A stretch of DNA of 64,000 nt from RFSX01 sp964591455 (GTDB lineage Bacteria > Bacteroidota > Bacteroidia > Chitinophagales > Saprospiraceae), in the NCBI GenBank assembly GCA_964591455.1, contig CAZQDZ010000002.1, forward strand, positions 1 to 64,000, read 5' to 3'. This document shows, piece by piece, positions 45,856-53,531 of this stretch; within the stretch, counting starts at the first letter, position 1, and each line of letters begins with the position of its first letter. Position numbers and translations under genes: made by a program. A model generated the notes under the pieces. It saw only the letters and a program-made list of their open reading frames with translations. It was not told the DNA's origin and searched no databases.

Positions 45856-45936
45856 ATGAAAAATCAATTATTTGCAGCGCTCCTAAGTGTCATTGCCTTC
45901 ACTAGTGGATATTCACCTGTGTTGTACATAGTCTAA
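45856..45936 (+). pseudogene. duplicated signal-peptide stub
   Basis: A 26-codon frame (MKNQLFAALLSVIAFTSGYS then PVLYIV and stop) whose first ~61 bases nearly repeat the start of the 963-aa T9SS gene (5 differences). Similarity begins at the ATG and ends at the signal-peptide cleavage point. It is probably the remnant of a tandem paralogue deleted after its signal peptide. Confidence 0.75.
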
Positions 45937-46063
45937 TAGAGCATGAATTCTTACAGGTAAAGTGGGCGATGACTTTGTCGCAGAAGGTGCCATATAATTT
46001 TCTATCTTCATACTCTTCTATCGATGAAACATTCTTACTTAGGATTATCATACATTTATAACT

Positions 46064-47491
46064 ATGAGATTTATTACATTCTTATTCGTCTCAGCATTCT
46101 TACTTCTATCTAGTTGTAGTGAGGAGGAAGAATTTACGCCAGATGTTGGAATTGGAGGTGAACCAAGCGTAGATACAGAAACTGATCCTGAAGAGCCAGC
46201 AGATATGACAGACTTTGTGGTACCTACTGTAATTCCTACTGGCAATGAAAAATATCTCAACATGGACTCTGATTATGTATTCGATCAGAGCACGTTGAAC
46301 ACCTATGAACTATTGCTTCCTGAAGATGCATTGGCTGTAATTAACGATGATCCAGCAGCGGAGGAGTTTGTAGAAGGAACACTCATATTCCAAGGAGATA
46401 CCATCAGTCCAGTTGGCATAAGATACAAGGGTTCTATAGGTGCTTTCGTTGGCTGTCTTTCAGAAGATGATCCTTTCAATCCATCTGGATACAAAACCTG
46501 CACCAAGTTATCTATGAAGGTGAAGATTAACTGGGAGGGAAGAGATGAGAAGTTTTTCAAACTTAAAAAATTACAATTTCATTCGATGAATCTTGATCCA
46601 TCTCAATTACACGAACGGCTTGGGTATTGGCTATTTAGACAGATGGGAGTTCCTGGCCCTAGGTCTGTTCATGCCAGGTTAATGATCAATGGTGAGTTTG
46701 CCGGATTATTTGCCTTGACTGAGCAGATTGATAATAGATTAATCAAATACAATTTTGATGACGACGATGGTAATCTGTATAAAGAGATATGGCCTCTCAG
46801 CATGGATGGCATGCCTTACAGTGAACAAGCATATATAGATGCCTTAAGAACGAATGAAGATGACAATCCGAGTGTAGATATTATTAGGGGTTTTGGACAA
46901 GCGCTTGCAGATGCTGACCCAACTGAGATTAATAGTATAGTAGAGCAATTTATGGATATAGATGAAATCATTTCATACTCAGTGGTGGATAGAACAATCA
47001 GACATGACGACGGCCCATATCATTGGTATTGTGGTTTCGATGGTTGTGAAAATCATAATTATTTTTGGTATGAAGAACCGAGTGTAAGGGAATTACATTT
47101 GATCCCCTGGGATTTAGATAACGCTTTTGAGAATATCATTTCTAATTCTAATCCAGTAACTCCTATTGCAGATGATTGGGGAGAAACAAGAAATAATTGC
47201 AGACCATTTTCATTTGGTGCATTTGGTTTTCCTCAGTGGTCGGCAGCTTGCGACAGACTCACTCTCGCTTGGTCTAATTATGAAAATGAATACAATCAGA
47301 AAAAACTAGATCTTATTAATGGACCATTATCACAAGCCTCAGCTAATCAAATGATAGACACATGGATGAACCAAATCTCTGAGGCCACTCAAGAGGCAAG
47401 CAATACTCATGATGACGCTATTTCTATTGCGCTATGGGAAGCATCAGTAGCCCAATTAAAAGAACAACTTGAGTTTGCTAGAAACAATTAG
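46064..47491 (+). CDS. CotH kinase-like lipoprotein
   Basis: 475 aa. Lipobox at the end of the signal peptide (residues 1-19, LLLSSCS; Cys18), an acidic linker, then a CotH domain: RLGYWLFRQMGVPGPRSVHA (~185-205), NGEFAGLFALTEQID, and HLIPWDLDNAFEN (~345-357), which carries the metal-binding Asp of CotH kinases. CotH is an atypical protein kinase first known from spore coats; bacteroidete lipoprotein forms act outside the cytoplasm on unknown substrates. Followed by a terminator. Confidence 0.88.
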   Translation: MRFITFLFVSAFLLLSSCSEEEEFTPDVGIGGEPSVDTETDPEEPADMTDFVVPTVIPTGNEKYLNMDSDYVFDQSTLNTYELLLPEDALAVINDDPAAEEFVEGTLIFQGDTISPVGIRYKGSIGAFVGCLSEDDPFNPSGYKTCTKLSMKVKINWEGRDEKFFKLKKLQFHSMNLDPSQLHERLGYWLFRQMGVPGPRSVHARLMINGEFAGLFALTEQIDNRLIKYNFDDDDGNLYKEIWPLSMDGMPYSEQAYIDALRTNEDDNPSVDIIRGFGQALADADPTEINSIVEQFMDIDEIISYSVVDRTIRHDDGPYHWYCGFDGCENHNYFWYEEPSVRELHLIPWDLDNAFENIISNSNPVTPIADDWGETRNNCRPFSFGAFGFPQWSAACDRLTLAWSNYENEYNQKKLDLINGPLSQASANQMIDTWMNQISEATQEASNTHDDAISIALWEASVAQLKEQLEFARNN

Positions 47492-47611
47492 AATCTGGTA
47501 CCGGTTGTTATCTAGGCCCACACAATTTTAATTGAAGCCCTCCTTGAAGATTTAGTGTGGTTGAGTTTCAGGCTGGAAGAACGTTTTAGAAAGCAGTATA
47601 GTAACACAAAA

Positions 47612-47648
47612 AAAGAAAAGGCTCATTCCTTTTATGCGCCTTTTCTTT
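47612..47648. terminator. intrinsic terminator after CotH gene
   Basis: Perfect 11-bp stem AAAGAAAAGGC/GCCTTTTCTTT with a 15-nt loop and T-rich right arm, 120 bases after the CotH stop codon. Confidence 0.65.
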
Positions 47649-48154
47649 ACCAAAACTCAATCTATATTTTGTAAACTCTACTTACATCTTTATAACGGTA
47701 TAGAAAGCGTTTCTTCCCTTAGGGATATGTTAATAAAAACACATCGTTTTCTTATTGTTTGGAAATATGTAGCCAAATGCTATAAAATATTAAGCTTTTA
47801 TATTCTTAACTCAAATCTTCATACTCCTGATTAAAAGAATCCTTCTTGAAATATGAGAGAGCAACTGGCGGGAGGCAAATGTTGGTAAACCAGTTTGAAG
47901 CTCGAATGGAGTTGCGTTTTTTGGCCGATGAGGGGGAGTGGAATAAGTGGAAAAAAAAAGAGTACGCAATGCTAAGAGCTGAGACGATTTTGCAGAACGT
48001 AGTGCCGCAAAAATCACCTTTGTAGCAACTAGAGTTTTGCTGTATCCTGTCCTGAGCGAAGTCATGAGTCGAATGGATTTTGTCGATGCAAAAGTAAATG
48101 CTTAATAAATTGGTCTACATGGAGATAAATCAATCTTCGATATGAACTCTCAAC
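47649..48154. repeat. non-coding, repeat-like region before prfA 3' end
   Basis: About 500 bases with no convincing gene. Bases ~47865-48040 have the look of a dispersed bacteroidete repeat: a minus-strand frame with biased, low-information composition that I would not annotate as protein. At 48050-48076 tcctgagcgaagtc...gagtcgaatgga is a degenerate form of the dispersed motif tcctgagcgaagtcgaagga seen in many genomes. Neither call could be checked by alignment. Confidence 0.4.
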
Positions 48155-49216
48155 TTATTCCTCCAGCATCTTCTGTGCATTCTCCTCCATCTGCAGTTTT
48201 TCTATCACTTCTTTGATTTCCCCATCCATTATTTTCCCTAGACTATATAAGGTGAGATTTATACGATGGTCGGTACATCTGTTTTGGGGATAGTTATAAG
48301 TCCTGATTTTATCTGAACGGTCACCAGATCCTACTAAGGACTTTCGCTTGGTCTTCTGCTCTTGGTACGCTTTGTTTCTTTGCGCTTCCTGTATCCGCTG
48401 GTAAAGTCGCTGCATGGCAATCTCCCTATTCTTATGCTGCGATCTGGAGTCCGTACTTTCTCCAGTAAGCCCCGTGGGTAAGTGGGTGAACCTGACACCA
48501 GATTCTGTTTTATTGACATGCTGACCACCTGCACCGCTGGCACGGAAGGTATCTGTACGGAGATCGTCTTTCTTTATCTCTATATCCTCTAATTCATACT
48601 TAGGTAACACGGCAACTGTAGCCGCAGAGGTATGTACCCGACCTTGGGATTCTGTTTTCGGCACCCGCTGCACTCGATGAGCCCCCGATTCGAATTTTAG
48701 CTTACCATACACTTCATTGCCAGTCACTTCCAGCACCAGCTTACTATACCCACCAGCTGATCCTTCTGTAAGGGATATAATCTCATGTTTCCATCTTTGG
48801 CTCTCGAAGAACTTGGTGTACATTCTGAGCAAGTCTCCTGCAAATATAGACGCTTCGTCTCCACCTGTACCAGCTCTAATCTCCATCACGACATCCAAGA
48901 CATCTTCTGGATCTTTAGGAATAAGTAAAACTTTAAGCCGCTCTTCTATCTCCTCCTTCTGCGGTTCTAGCTCTGCCAACTCTTCTTTGGCCATCACCTG
49001 CATGTCTGCGTCAGGGTCCTTCAGCATTTCAGAGGCGTTCTCCATATTATCCAATACGTGCTTGTATTCTTTATATGATTCTACGATCTCCTGCAGGCCC
49101 TTATATTCCTTATTCAGCTTACTGAAGACTTTCATGTCAGATACTGTCTCAGGGTCTGAGAGCTTTTCTTCTATGGTTAGATAGTGGTTATATATTTCTT
49201 CTAGTTTGGCGAGCAT
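48155..49216 (-). CDS. prfA: peptide chain release factor 1
   Basis: 353 aa, the normal length for RF1. The catalytic GGQ loop reads ASGAGGQHVNKTES (~225-238). Preceding RIRAGTGGDEASIFAG, SGAHRVQRVPKTESQGRVHTS and the RF1-type switch region fit RF1 rather than RF2, and there is no programmed frameshift site. RF1 ends translation at UAA and UAG by hydrolysing peptidyl-tRNA. The start ATG (49214-49216) gives MLAKLEEIYNHY, as expected. The gene stands apart from its usual bacterial neighbours (prmC). Confidence 0.97.
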   Translation of the reverse strand: MLAKLEEIYNHYLTIEEKLSDPETVSDMKVFSKLNKEYKGLQEIVESYKEYKHVLDNMENASEMLKDPDADMQVMAKEELAELEPQKEEIEERLKVLLIPKDPEDVLDVVMEIRAGTGGDEASIFAGDLLRMYTKFFESQRWKHEIISLTEGSAGGYSKLVLEVTGNEVYGKLKFESGAHRVQRVPKTESQGRVHTSAATVAVLPKYELEDIEIKKDDLRTDTFRASGAGGQHVNKTESGVRFTHLPTGLTGESTDSRSQHKNREIAMQRLYQRIQEAQRNKAYQEQKTKRKSLVGSGDRSDKIRTYNYPQNRCTDHRINLTLYSLGKIMDGEIKEVIEKLQMEENAQKMLEE

Positions 49217-49249
49217 GGTTTACTTTCTTGAGTAGGTATAAATGCAATT

Positions 49250-49269
49250 AGGGCAGCTAAAGCCGCCCT
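49250..49269 (-). terminator. intrinsic terminator after anti-sigma candidate
   Basis: On the minus strand AGGGCGGC-TTTA-GCTGCCCT: an 8-bp stem with one G-U pair and a tetraloop, followed by a weak T-rich tail. It separates the small 77-aa gene from prfA. Confidence 0.55.
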
Positions 49270-49303
49270 GAATTTTAGGAGAATTAAGTTTAGTAGCGTT
49301 TAG

Positions 49304-49537
49304 CTAACGGATGTTAATGCTATTCTTTATGGAGTTTATAAAGTCAACAGTCACAGGAGGTCTCGTGATATTGTTCTTTATAAAGTTTCTACAAGATTCT
49401 TCTTTCTTGAAAATTTTGGAGCACTTGGGGTCTTGTTGTACTTGTTGAAGGAGCTCTGCTCTTTCAGTTTCGCCTAAGGCATTGTCAAAGAAAAGGCTTA
49501 CTCGGTTTTGGATTTCGTTTACGTTAAGATTTCCCAT
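49304..49537 (-). CDS. small protein, probable anti-sigma factor
   Basis: 77 aa, soluble, no signal or membrane helix. The length, the start VSLFFDNALGETERAELLQQV and the paired Cys39/Cys49 (KCSKIF...ESCRNF) fit the short zinc-binding anti-sigma proteins encoded after ECF sigma genes in Bacteroidota. The gene is on the same strand, 270 bases downstream of the sigma factor gene. Role inferred from this pairing; the usual His of the zinc motif is not seen. Confidence 0.6.
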   Translation of the reverse strand: MGNLNVNEIQNRVSLFFDNALGETERAELLQQVQQDPKCSKIFKKEESCRNFIKNNITRPPVTVDFINSIKNSINIR

Positions 49538-49806
49538 TTTTTGTTTTGTTCGTTAAGGACGACCTGACTAACCATAATAACTTTATTCAGGACTCTGTCA
49601 TTTAATTAAAACATCTAAAAAATTTCTTTTTGCTTATTAAATGAGAAAATAACTCACTGGTAATCAATAACTTATGTTACCTGCTTCTCTCAATAAAATA
49701 GGCGACTATGGAAGACTTGTTATACAATGTTACACAAAGAGGTATAAAAATGCAATTTTAGTTAGTGGACATTTTCCACATTTAAAACAAGAAGACACTA
49801 AACCGC
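49538..49806. other. intergenic between sigma factor and anti-sigma candidate
   Basis: 269 bases. No protein-like frame and no strong hairpin noticed. It probably holds a separate promoter for the 77-aa gene, since the gap is large for an operon. Confidence 0.35.
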
Positions 49807-50454
49807 TTATTTACCCGCGATTTTATTGCTCTTGTCAGATTTATTATCTCCCCGCTTATCCTTAAAGCCCATTTTTTCTGCATACGCTTTGAGCTTTTCC
49901 TTCAGCATATTACGAGCTCTGAACAACCGTGATCTGACAGTCCCTATAGGAACATCTATAATCTTAGCGATTTCTTCATATGTAAATCCCTCTACGTCAC
50001 AGAGTAAGACTACAGTTCTGAAATCTATAGGTAAGGAATTAATGGCAATCGTGACTTCATCACCCATCATCTTATCAAAGAGTTCCTCTCTCAAATCAAG
50101 ATAACCGGGCAATCTATCATCGCTATCATGAAAATTGACTACATCTTCAAAATCTACCCGCGTCGGTTGTTTACTTTTCTTCCGATACTGGTTGATGTAG
50201 GCATTTTTCAAAATCTTAAACAGCCATGCCTTAGCATTAGTTCCTTCTATGTACTTATCTATAAATCTATGTGCCTTCATGTAGGTCTCTTGGACCAAAT
50301 CATTGGCATCATCCTCATTATAGGTGAGGTGATAAGCAAAGGTTTTGAGCGCCTCTATATGAGGGAACAGCTCGTTGTGGAATATTTCCGAATTGTTTCT
50401 GGACAATGAAGCGGCGTTTTCTTTTTGAGTATTAACAAACATACAATTTTCCAA
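49807..50454 (-). CDS. ECF RNA polymerase sigma factor
   Basis: 215 aa. Region 2 is clear (~30-95: TYNEDDANDLVQETYMKAHR, AWLFKILKNAYINQYRKK) as is region 4 (~140-190: LPIDFRTVVLLCDVEGFTYE, GTVRSRLFRARNML). The ~20 N-terminal residues before LFPHIEAL may not all be translated; a later Met is not available, so this start is kept. The C-terminal tail (KDKRGDNKSDKSNKIAGK) is low-complexity and basic. This is a mainstream ECF type, unlike the divergent sigma factor at 18011-18580. Its likely anti-sigma is the 77-aa protein. Confidence 0.93.
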   Translation of the reverse strand: MENCMFVNTQKENAASLSRNNSEIFHNELFPHIEALKTFAYHLTYNEDDANDLVQETYMKAHRFIDKYIEGTNAKAWLFKILKNAYINQYRKKSKQPTRVDFEDVVNFHDSDDRLPGYLDLREELFDKMMGDEVTIAINSLPIDFRTVVLLCDVEGFTYEEIAKIIDVPIGTVRSRLFRARNMLKEKLKAYAEKMGFKDKRGDNKSDKSNKIAGK

Positions 50455-50549
50455 TTAAGTGGCTTTATTATCATGTTGACGATTATAAGGTCCATTTTGT
50501 TAAAAGAAATACCTTTAGGTGCCTGATAAACCTAAAAAAACCACAAATC

Positions 50550-51011
50550 ATGCTTAGAATACTACAAATATTAACTCTTTTAATCTTCGTTGTTCATATT
50601 GGCACCACTCAAGAGTTGACTGTATTTCCCGGTTTTTTGTCTAACCAGTTCTATCAAGATAGTCAAAGGATTACTAGATCTGAATTTATGGAGCTGTTAA
50701 ACAGTGATGCAGAATCACTTGTTTTCCTGGATAAGCGAAAGAAACAACACACTATTGTAGGGATAAGTATTGGTGCTTATATAGGATCATCAATTTGGTT
50801 AGGAAGTATTGACAATCGTCCTAATGCTGATAACTTTAATAATAATGTCATACTCCCTGGAATTATTTTCTTAGGTTCATTGGTTGCAGGCACCGTCTTT
50901 TCGTTTAAGGCGAGAAACAATTTTCGTAATGCAGTTCTAAAGTATAACGATAACCTGACCTTAGATTTCAGGCCTACTAACAATGGTTTAGGCTTGATTT
51001 TGTCATTCTAA
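50550..51011 (+). CDS. small exported membrane protein of unknown function
   Basis: 153 aa. Signal peptide or anchor (residues 1-20), then two hydrophobic stretches (~70-85 and ~103-122, PGIIFLGSLVAGTVFSFKA). No family recognised. Its 5' region holds a small inverted repeat TTTAGGT...ACCTAAA (~50513-50537). It ends 3 bases before the convergent pdeM gene. Confidence 0.7.
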   Translation: MLRILQILTLLIFVVHIGTTQELTVFPGFLSNQFYQDSQRITRSEFMELLNSDAESLVFLDKRKKQHTIVGISIGAYIGSSIWLGSIDNRPNADNFNNNVILPGIIFLGSLVAGTVFSFKARNNFRNAVLKYNDNLTLDFRPTNNGLGLILSF

Positions 51012-51013
51012 TC

Positions 51014-51664
51014 TTATTGTACTTTGATCACATTGTCGGAAACGACTGCGTAGACACAGTCATCCTTATGAGAATCTATCCTAGCTACCCCTGTAAATGT
51101 CCCATACGCTGGCATTACGAGGTTGCGATGCGTAAAATGATAGCAGGGTAAGGTCATAGACTGCAGTCCCTTCCCGCGGAGAAATACGCCAGGATGGATA
51201 TGCCCTGCGATATTGTAGTGGCCTTCACCTTCCGCTTCTTCCTTCGGAATATGAGTGAATGTAAATGGCCCGATTATCAGCTGATCGACCACATCCATAT
51301 TATCAGCCTGATAAGCACTCTTGTCTAAAATATCGTGATTCCCTTTGACCAGTGTGAAGGTGATGTCGCCGAATTGTGACAGGAAAGCCTTGAATCGATC
51401 CCACTCCTGATTATAATCGCTATGAAAAAGATCACCGAGCAGTAAGACCCTATTCACGGGATAATCAAGGAGCAGCTGTGCCAGTCGCTCTAGATTATCA
51501 GATTCTGCGAGTTTGGGGAGGCCTATCCCTGCCTTTCTAAAATGCGTCACTTTGCCAAGATGCAGATCGGCTATCAGGAGAATGGACTTTTTCTCCCATA
51601 GGATGGCTTTTTCTGGCAATAATACCAGCTGCTCTCCCTTTATCTCATGTGTGATGGCTGCCAT
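51014..51664 (-). CDS. pdeM: ligase-associated DNA damage response endonuclease PdeM
   Basis: 216-aa calcineurin-like metallophosphoesterase with the full metal-binding set: DLHLGKVTHFRKAG (~33-46), GDLFHS (~77), GNHD (~107) and GHIHPG (~147). The KVTHFRKAGIGLP sequence is specific for the ligase-associated subgroup. In many bacteria this gene goes with an ATP-dependent DNA ligase, an MBL-fold exonuclease and an Lhr-type helicase; here the helicase is 1.9 kb away on the same strand, while ligase and exonuclease are not in the window. Presumed role: end processing in DNA repair. Confidence 0.92.
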   Translation of the reverse strand: MAAITHEIKGEQLVLLPEKAILWEKKSILLIADLHLGKVTHFRKAGIGLPKLAESDNLERLAQLLLDYPVNRVLLLGDLFHSDYNQEWDRFKAFLSQFGDITFTLVKGNHDILDKSAYQADNMDVVDQLIIGPFTFTHIPKEEAEGEGHYNIAGHIHPGVFLRGKGLQSMTLPCYHFTHRNLVMPAYGTFTGVARIDSHKDDCVYAVVSDNVIKVQ

Positions 51665-51687
51665 TGTGTCAATTAACGCTATTAATA

Positions 51688-51718
51688 TTGATATCTAAGG
51701 CTCTAAACTTTATTTTCG
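51688..51718 (+). promoter_or_regulatory. candidate promoter for yebC
   Basis: ATTG (TTG at 51688-51690), 20 bases, then TATTTTCG (51711-51718), one base off TAnnTTTG. It lies ~40 bases before the yebC start codon, leaving a short leader. Confidence 0.45.
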
Positions 51719-51757
51719 CAACACGAATAACTTGAATATTCTTTTAATAATAGATCT

Positions 51758-52480
51758 ATGGGAAGAGCATTTGAATACAGAAAAGCGACAAAATTTGCTA
51801 GATGGGACAAAATGGCGAAAGCCTTCTCCAAAGCGGGCAAGCATATAACAATAGCCGTAAAAGCATCTGGCCCTGATCCAGATACAAATGTAGCTCTCAG
51901 AAGAGCCATCCAAAATGCTAAGGCGGTCCAGATGCCGAAGGACAGAATCCAAGCGGCCATAAAAAAAGCCTCAGATAAGGATACCAGTAACTACGAAGAA
52001 GTAACCCTAGAAGGAATGGCACCTCATGGGATTGCTTTGGTTGTAGAGACCGCTACAGATAATAATCAGCGTACCGTCGCCAATGTAAGATCTTACTTCA
52101 ATAAGAAAGGGGGCTCTATGGGTACAAAAGGGATGCATGATTTTCTATTTAACAGGAAAGGGGTTTTCTATATTCCTGTAGATCAGATATCTGACCCAGA
52201 TGAGATAGAACTAGAGATGATAGACCACGGATTAGAATCCATAGAGAAGGATACAGTAGAGGAGAAGGAAATGTATAAAATCTATGTCGCCTTTGAAGAT
52301 TTTGGTAAGATGCAGCAAGGGCTGGAAGCGGCTGACATTAAGGCAGAGAAATCAGAATTAGAACGAATTCCTACTATAACCAAAGAACTTAAGGAAGAAC
52401 AAATAGACGAAGTGTTGGCTCTAGTGGATTTAATGGAACAGGATGATGACGTGAGTAACGTATTTCACAATTTAGCCTAG
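51758..52480 (+). CDS. yebC: YebC/PmpR family protein
   Basis: 240 aa with the family start MGRAFEYRKATKFARWDKM, the conserved DPDTNVALRRAI and MPKDRIQAAIKKA, and the three-domain length typical of YebC. Members bind DNA as transcriptional regulators or assist translation of proline-rich stretches; which applies here cannot be told from the sequence. Cytoplasmic. Confidence 0.95.
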   Translation: MGRAFEYRKATKFARWDKMAKAFSKAGKHITIAVKASGPDPDTNVALRRAIQNAKAVQMPKDRIQAAIKKASDKDTSNYEEVTLEGMAPHGIALVVETATDNNQRTVANVRSYFNKKGGSMGTKGMHDFLFNRKGVFYIPVDQISDPDEIELEMIDHGLESIEKDTVEEKEMYKIYVAFEDFGKMQQGLEAADIKAEKSELERIPTITKELKEEQIDEVLALVDLMEQDDDVSNVFHNLA

Positions 52481-52493
52481 AAAAACCAAGCTT

Positions 52494-53237
52494 TTATTGT
52501 TGTTCAGCAAGTCTTCTGTTCCTCATGAATCGATTCAGATTCAAATTCCCTGCTATGGAAAATGAGTAAACAACTCTATCAGGTTGATTAGCAAGAGAAG
52601 AATAGTAATTATTCAGTTTAGTGTTGAGATATCCGCTTAGAGTGATACGTATCGTCTCGTTACCTGATGAATAGTGAATACCTGCCCTTGGTATGATGAC
52701 TAGGCCATTAATATTATCATTGGCTGCTTCATCTACCTCAAGAGAACCATTCTCCTGAAGACGCCATGTAAGTATCCTAGACCTTAGAAGTATATTAGTA
52801 ATAAGTCCTGCTGACAGGTGCAAATCATTGAATGGTTTAGGAAGATGATAATGCAAACTACTTCCAGGTGAGAGATATCTGGATTGGTATTGTCTTTCTA
52901 CTTCAGATAGTAACAGAAAACTATCGCTGGTAGACAGGCCATATACAAATGAAGAATACCCCAACTGAACGTGATAAGAAAATTTTTCATTTATACTCCT
53001 CGAATATACTACCTCAACTGACTGAACAGGCTCGGCAAAAAAGGATTGCCAATCATGGTCAGCATCGAACATGCCTATGGAAATAAAGTCTGGAAACTCA
53101 CTGGTCATTCTCGTGAACTGAAGCCCCAAATGGTTAACCTGAGAATTCATAGGTAGCACACAGGCTAGACAAAGGAAGCCAACAAAGAATTGAGTTCGGC
53201 AATTCATATATAAATTAACGGAGATAGGCCGTCCCAC
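52494..53237 (-). CDS. exported beta-rich protein, probable outer-membrane protein
   Basis: Up to 247 aa. The signal peptide begins better at the internal Met (MNCRTQFFVGFLCLACVLP, residue 11, i.e. start near 53207), since the first ten residues are not signal-like. The mature part is a series of amphipathic strands (SVEVVYSRSINEKFSYHVQLG, ETIRITLSGYLNTKL) ending in an unusual basic tail. No family recognised. It lies between yebC and the helicase genes. Confidence 0.72.
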   Translation of the reverse strand: MGRPISVNLYMNCRTQFFVGFLCLACVLPMNSQVNHLGLQFTRMTSEFPDFISIGMFDADHDWQSFFAEPVQSVEVVYSRSINEKFSYHVQLGYSSFVYGLSTSDSFLLLSEVERQYQSRYLSPGSSLHYHLPKPFNDLHLSAGLITNILLRSRILTWRLQENGSLEVDEAANDNINGLVIIPRAGIHYSSGNETIRITLSGYLNTKLNNYYSSLANQPDRVVYSFSIAGNLNLNRFMRNRRLAEQQ

Positions 53238-53333
53238 ATTGTATACCTCGTCAAAGCAGAATGTCTAACATTTGGCATATCAGAGAATTATTCTGATTAT
53301 GCCGCAGAGAGAGGGTTATGTTTCTTTAGTGTC

Positions 53334-53485
53334 GCACCTACGGCGCTGGGATTTGAGCATGGCTTCTTCTTACAAAGGTGTCGTCCCTAAGAGACTATCG
53401 GTGTCGATAGTTGCTACGTCCAAAGCTCCATAGGAGCGAAAGCTCAGTAACTAGACGGTTGGTAGACTAGTAGCTCCGTAGGAGC
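53334..53485. repeat. REP-like hairpin repeats (three copies)
   Basis: Three 13-base inverted repeats: GCACCTACGGCGC (53334-53346, complementary orientation), GCTCCATAGGAGC (53425-53437) and GCTCCGTAGGAGC (53473-53485), each a 5-bp stem with a 3-base loop, or its degenerate form. They share the GCnCCGTAGGnGC pattern and neighbouring words (agtaactagacgg, gcgacatct), and resemble the small extragenic palindromes common in Saprospiria. They fill the 53238-53531 gap, which otherwise holds no gene. Confidence 0.7.
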
Positions 53486-53531
53486 GACATCTAATACAAT
53501 CTATTTTCAAAAAACTTTACTCAAACATGGC

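Noticed and set aside
47811..48065. Possible 84-aa minus-strand gene
   Set aside because: Low-information composition, no start context and location in repeat-like DNA; better treated as non-coding.
50513..50537. TTTAGGT/ACCTAAA hairpin as a riboswitch or terminator
   Set aside because: Only 7 bp, no T tract in the right place and no known motif; may be chance.
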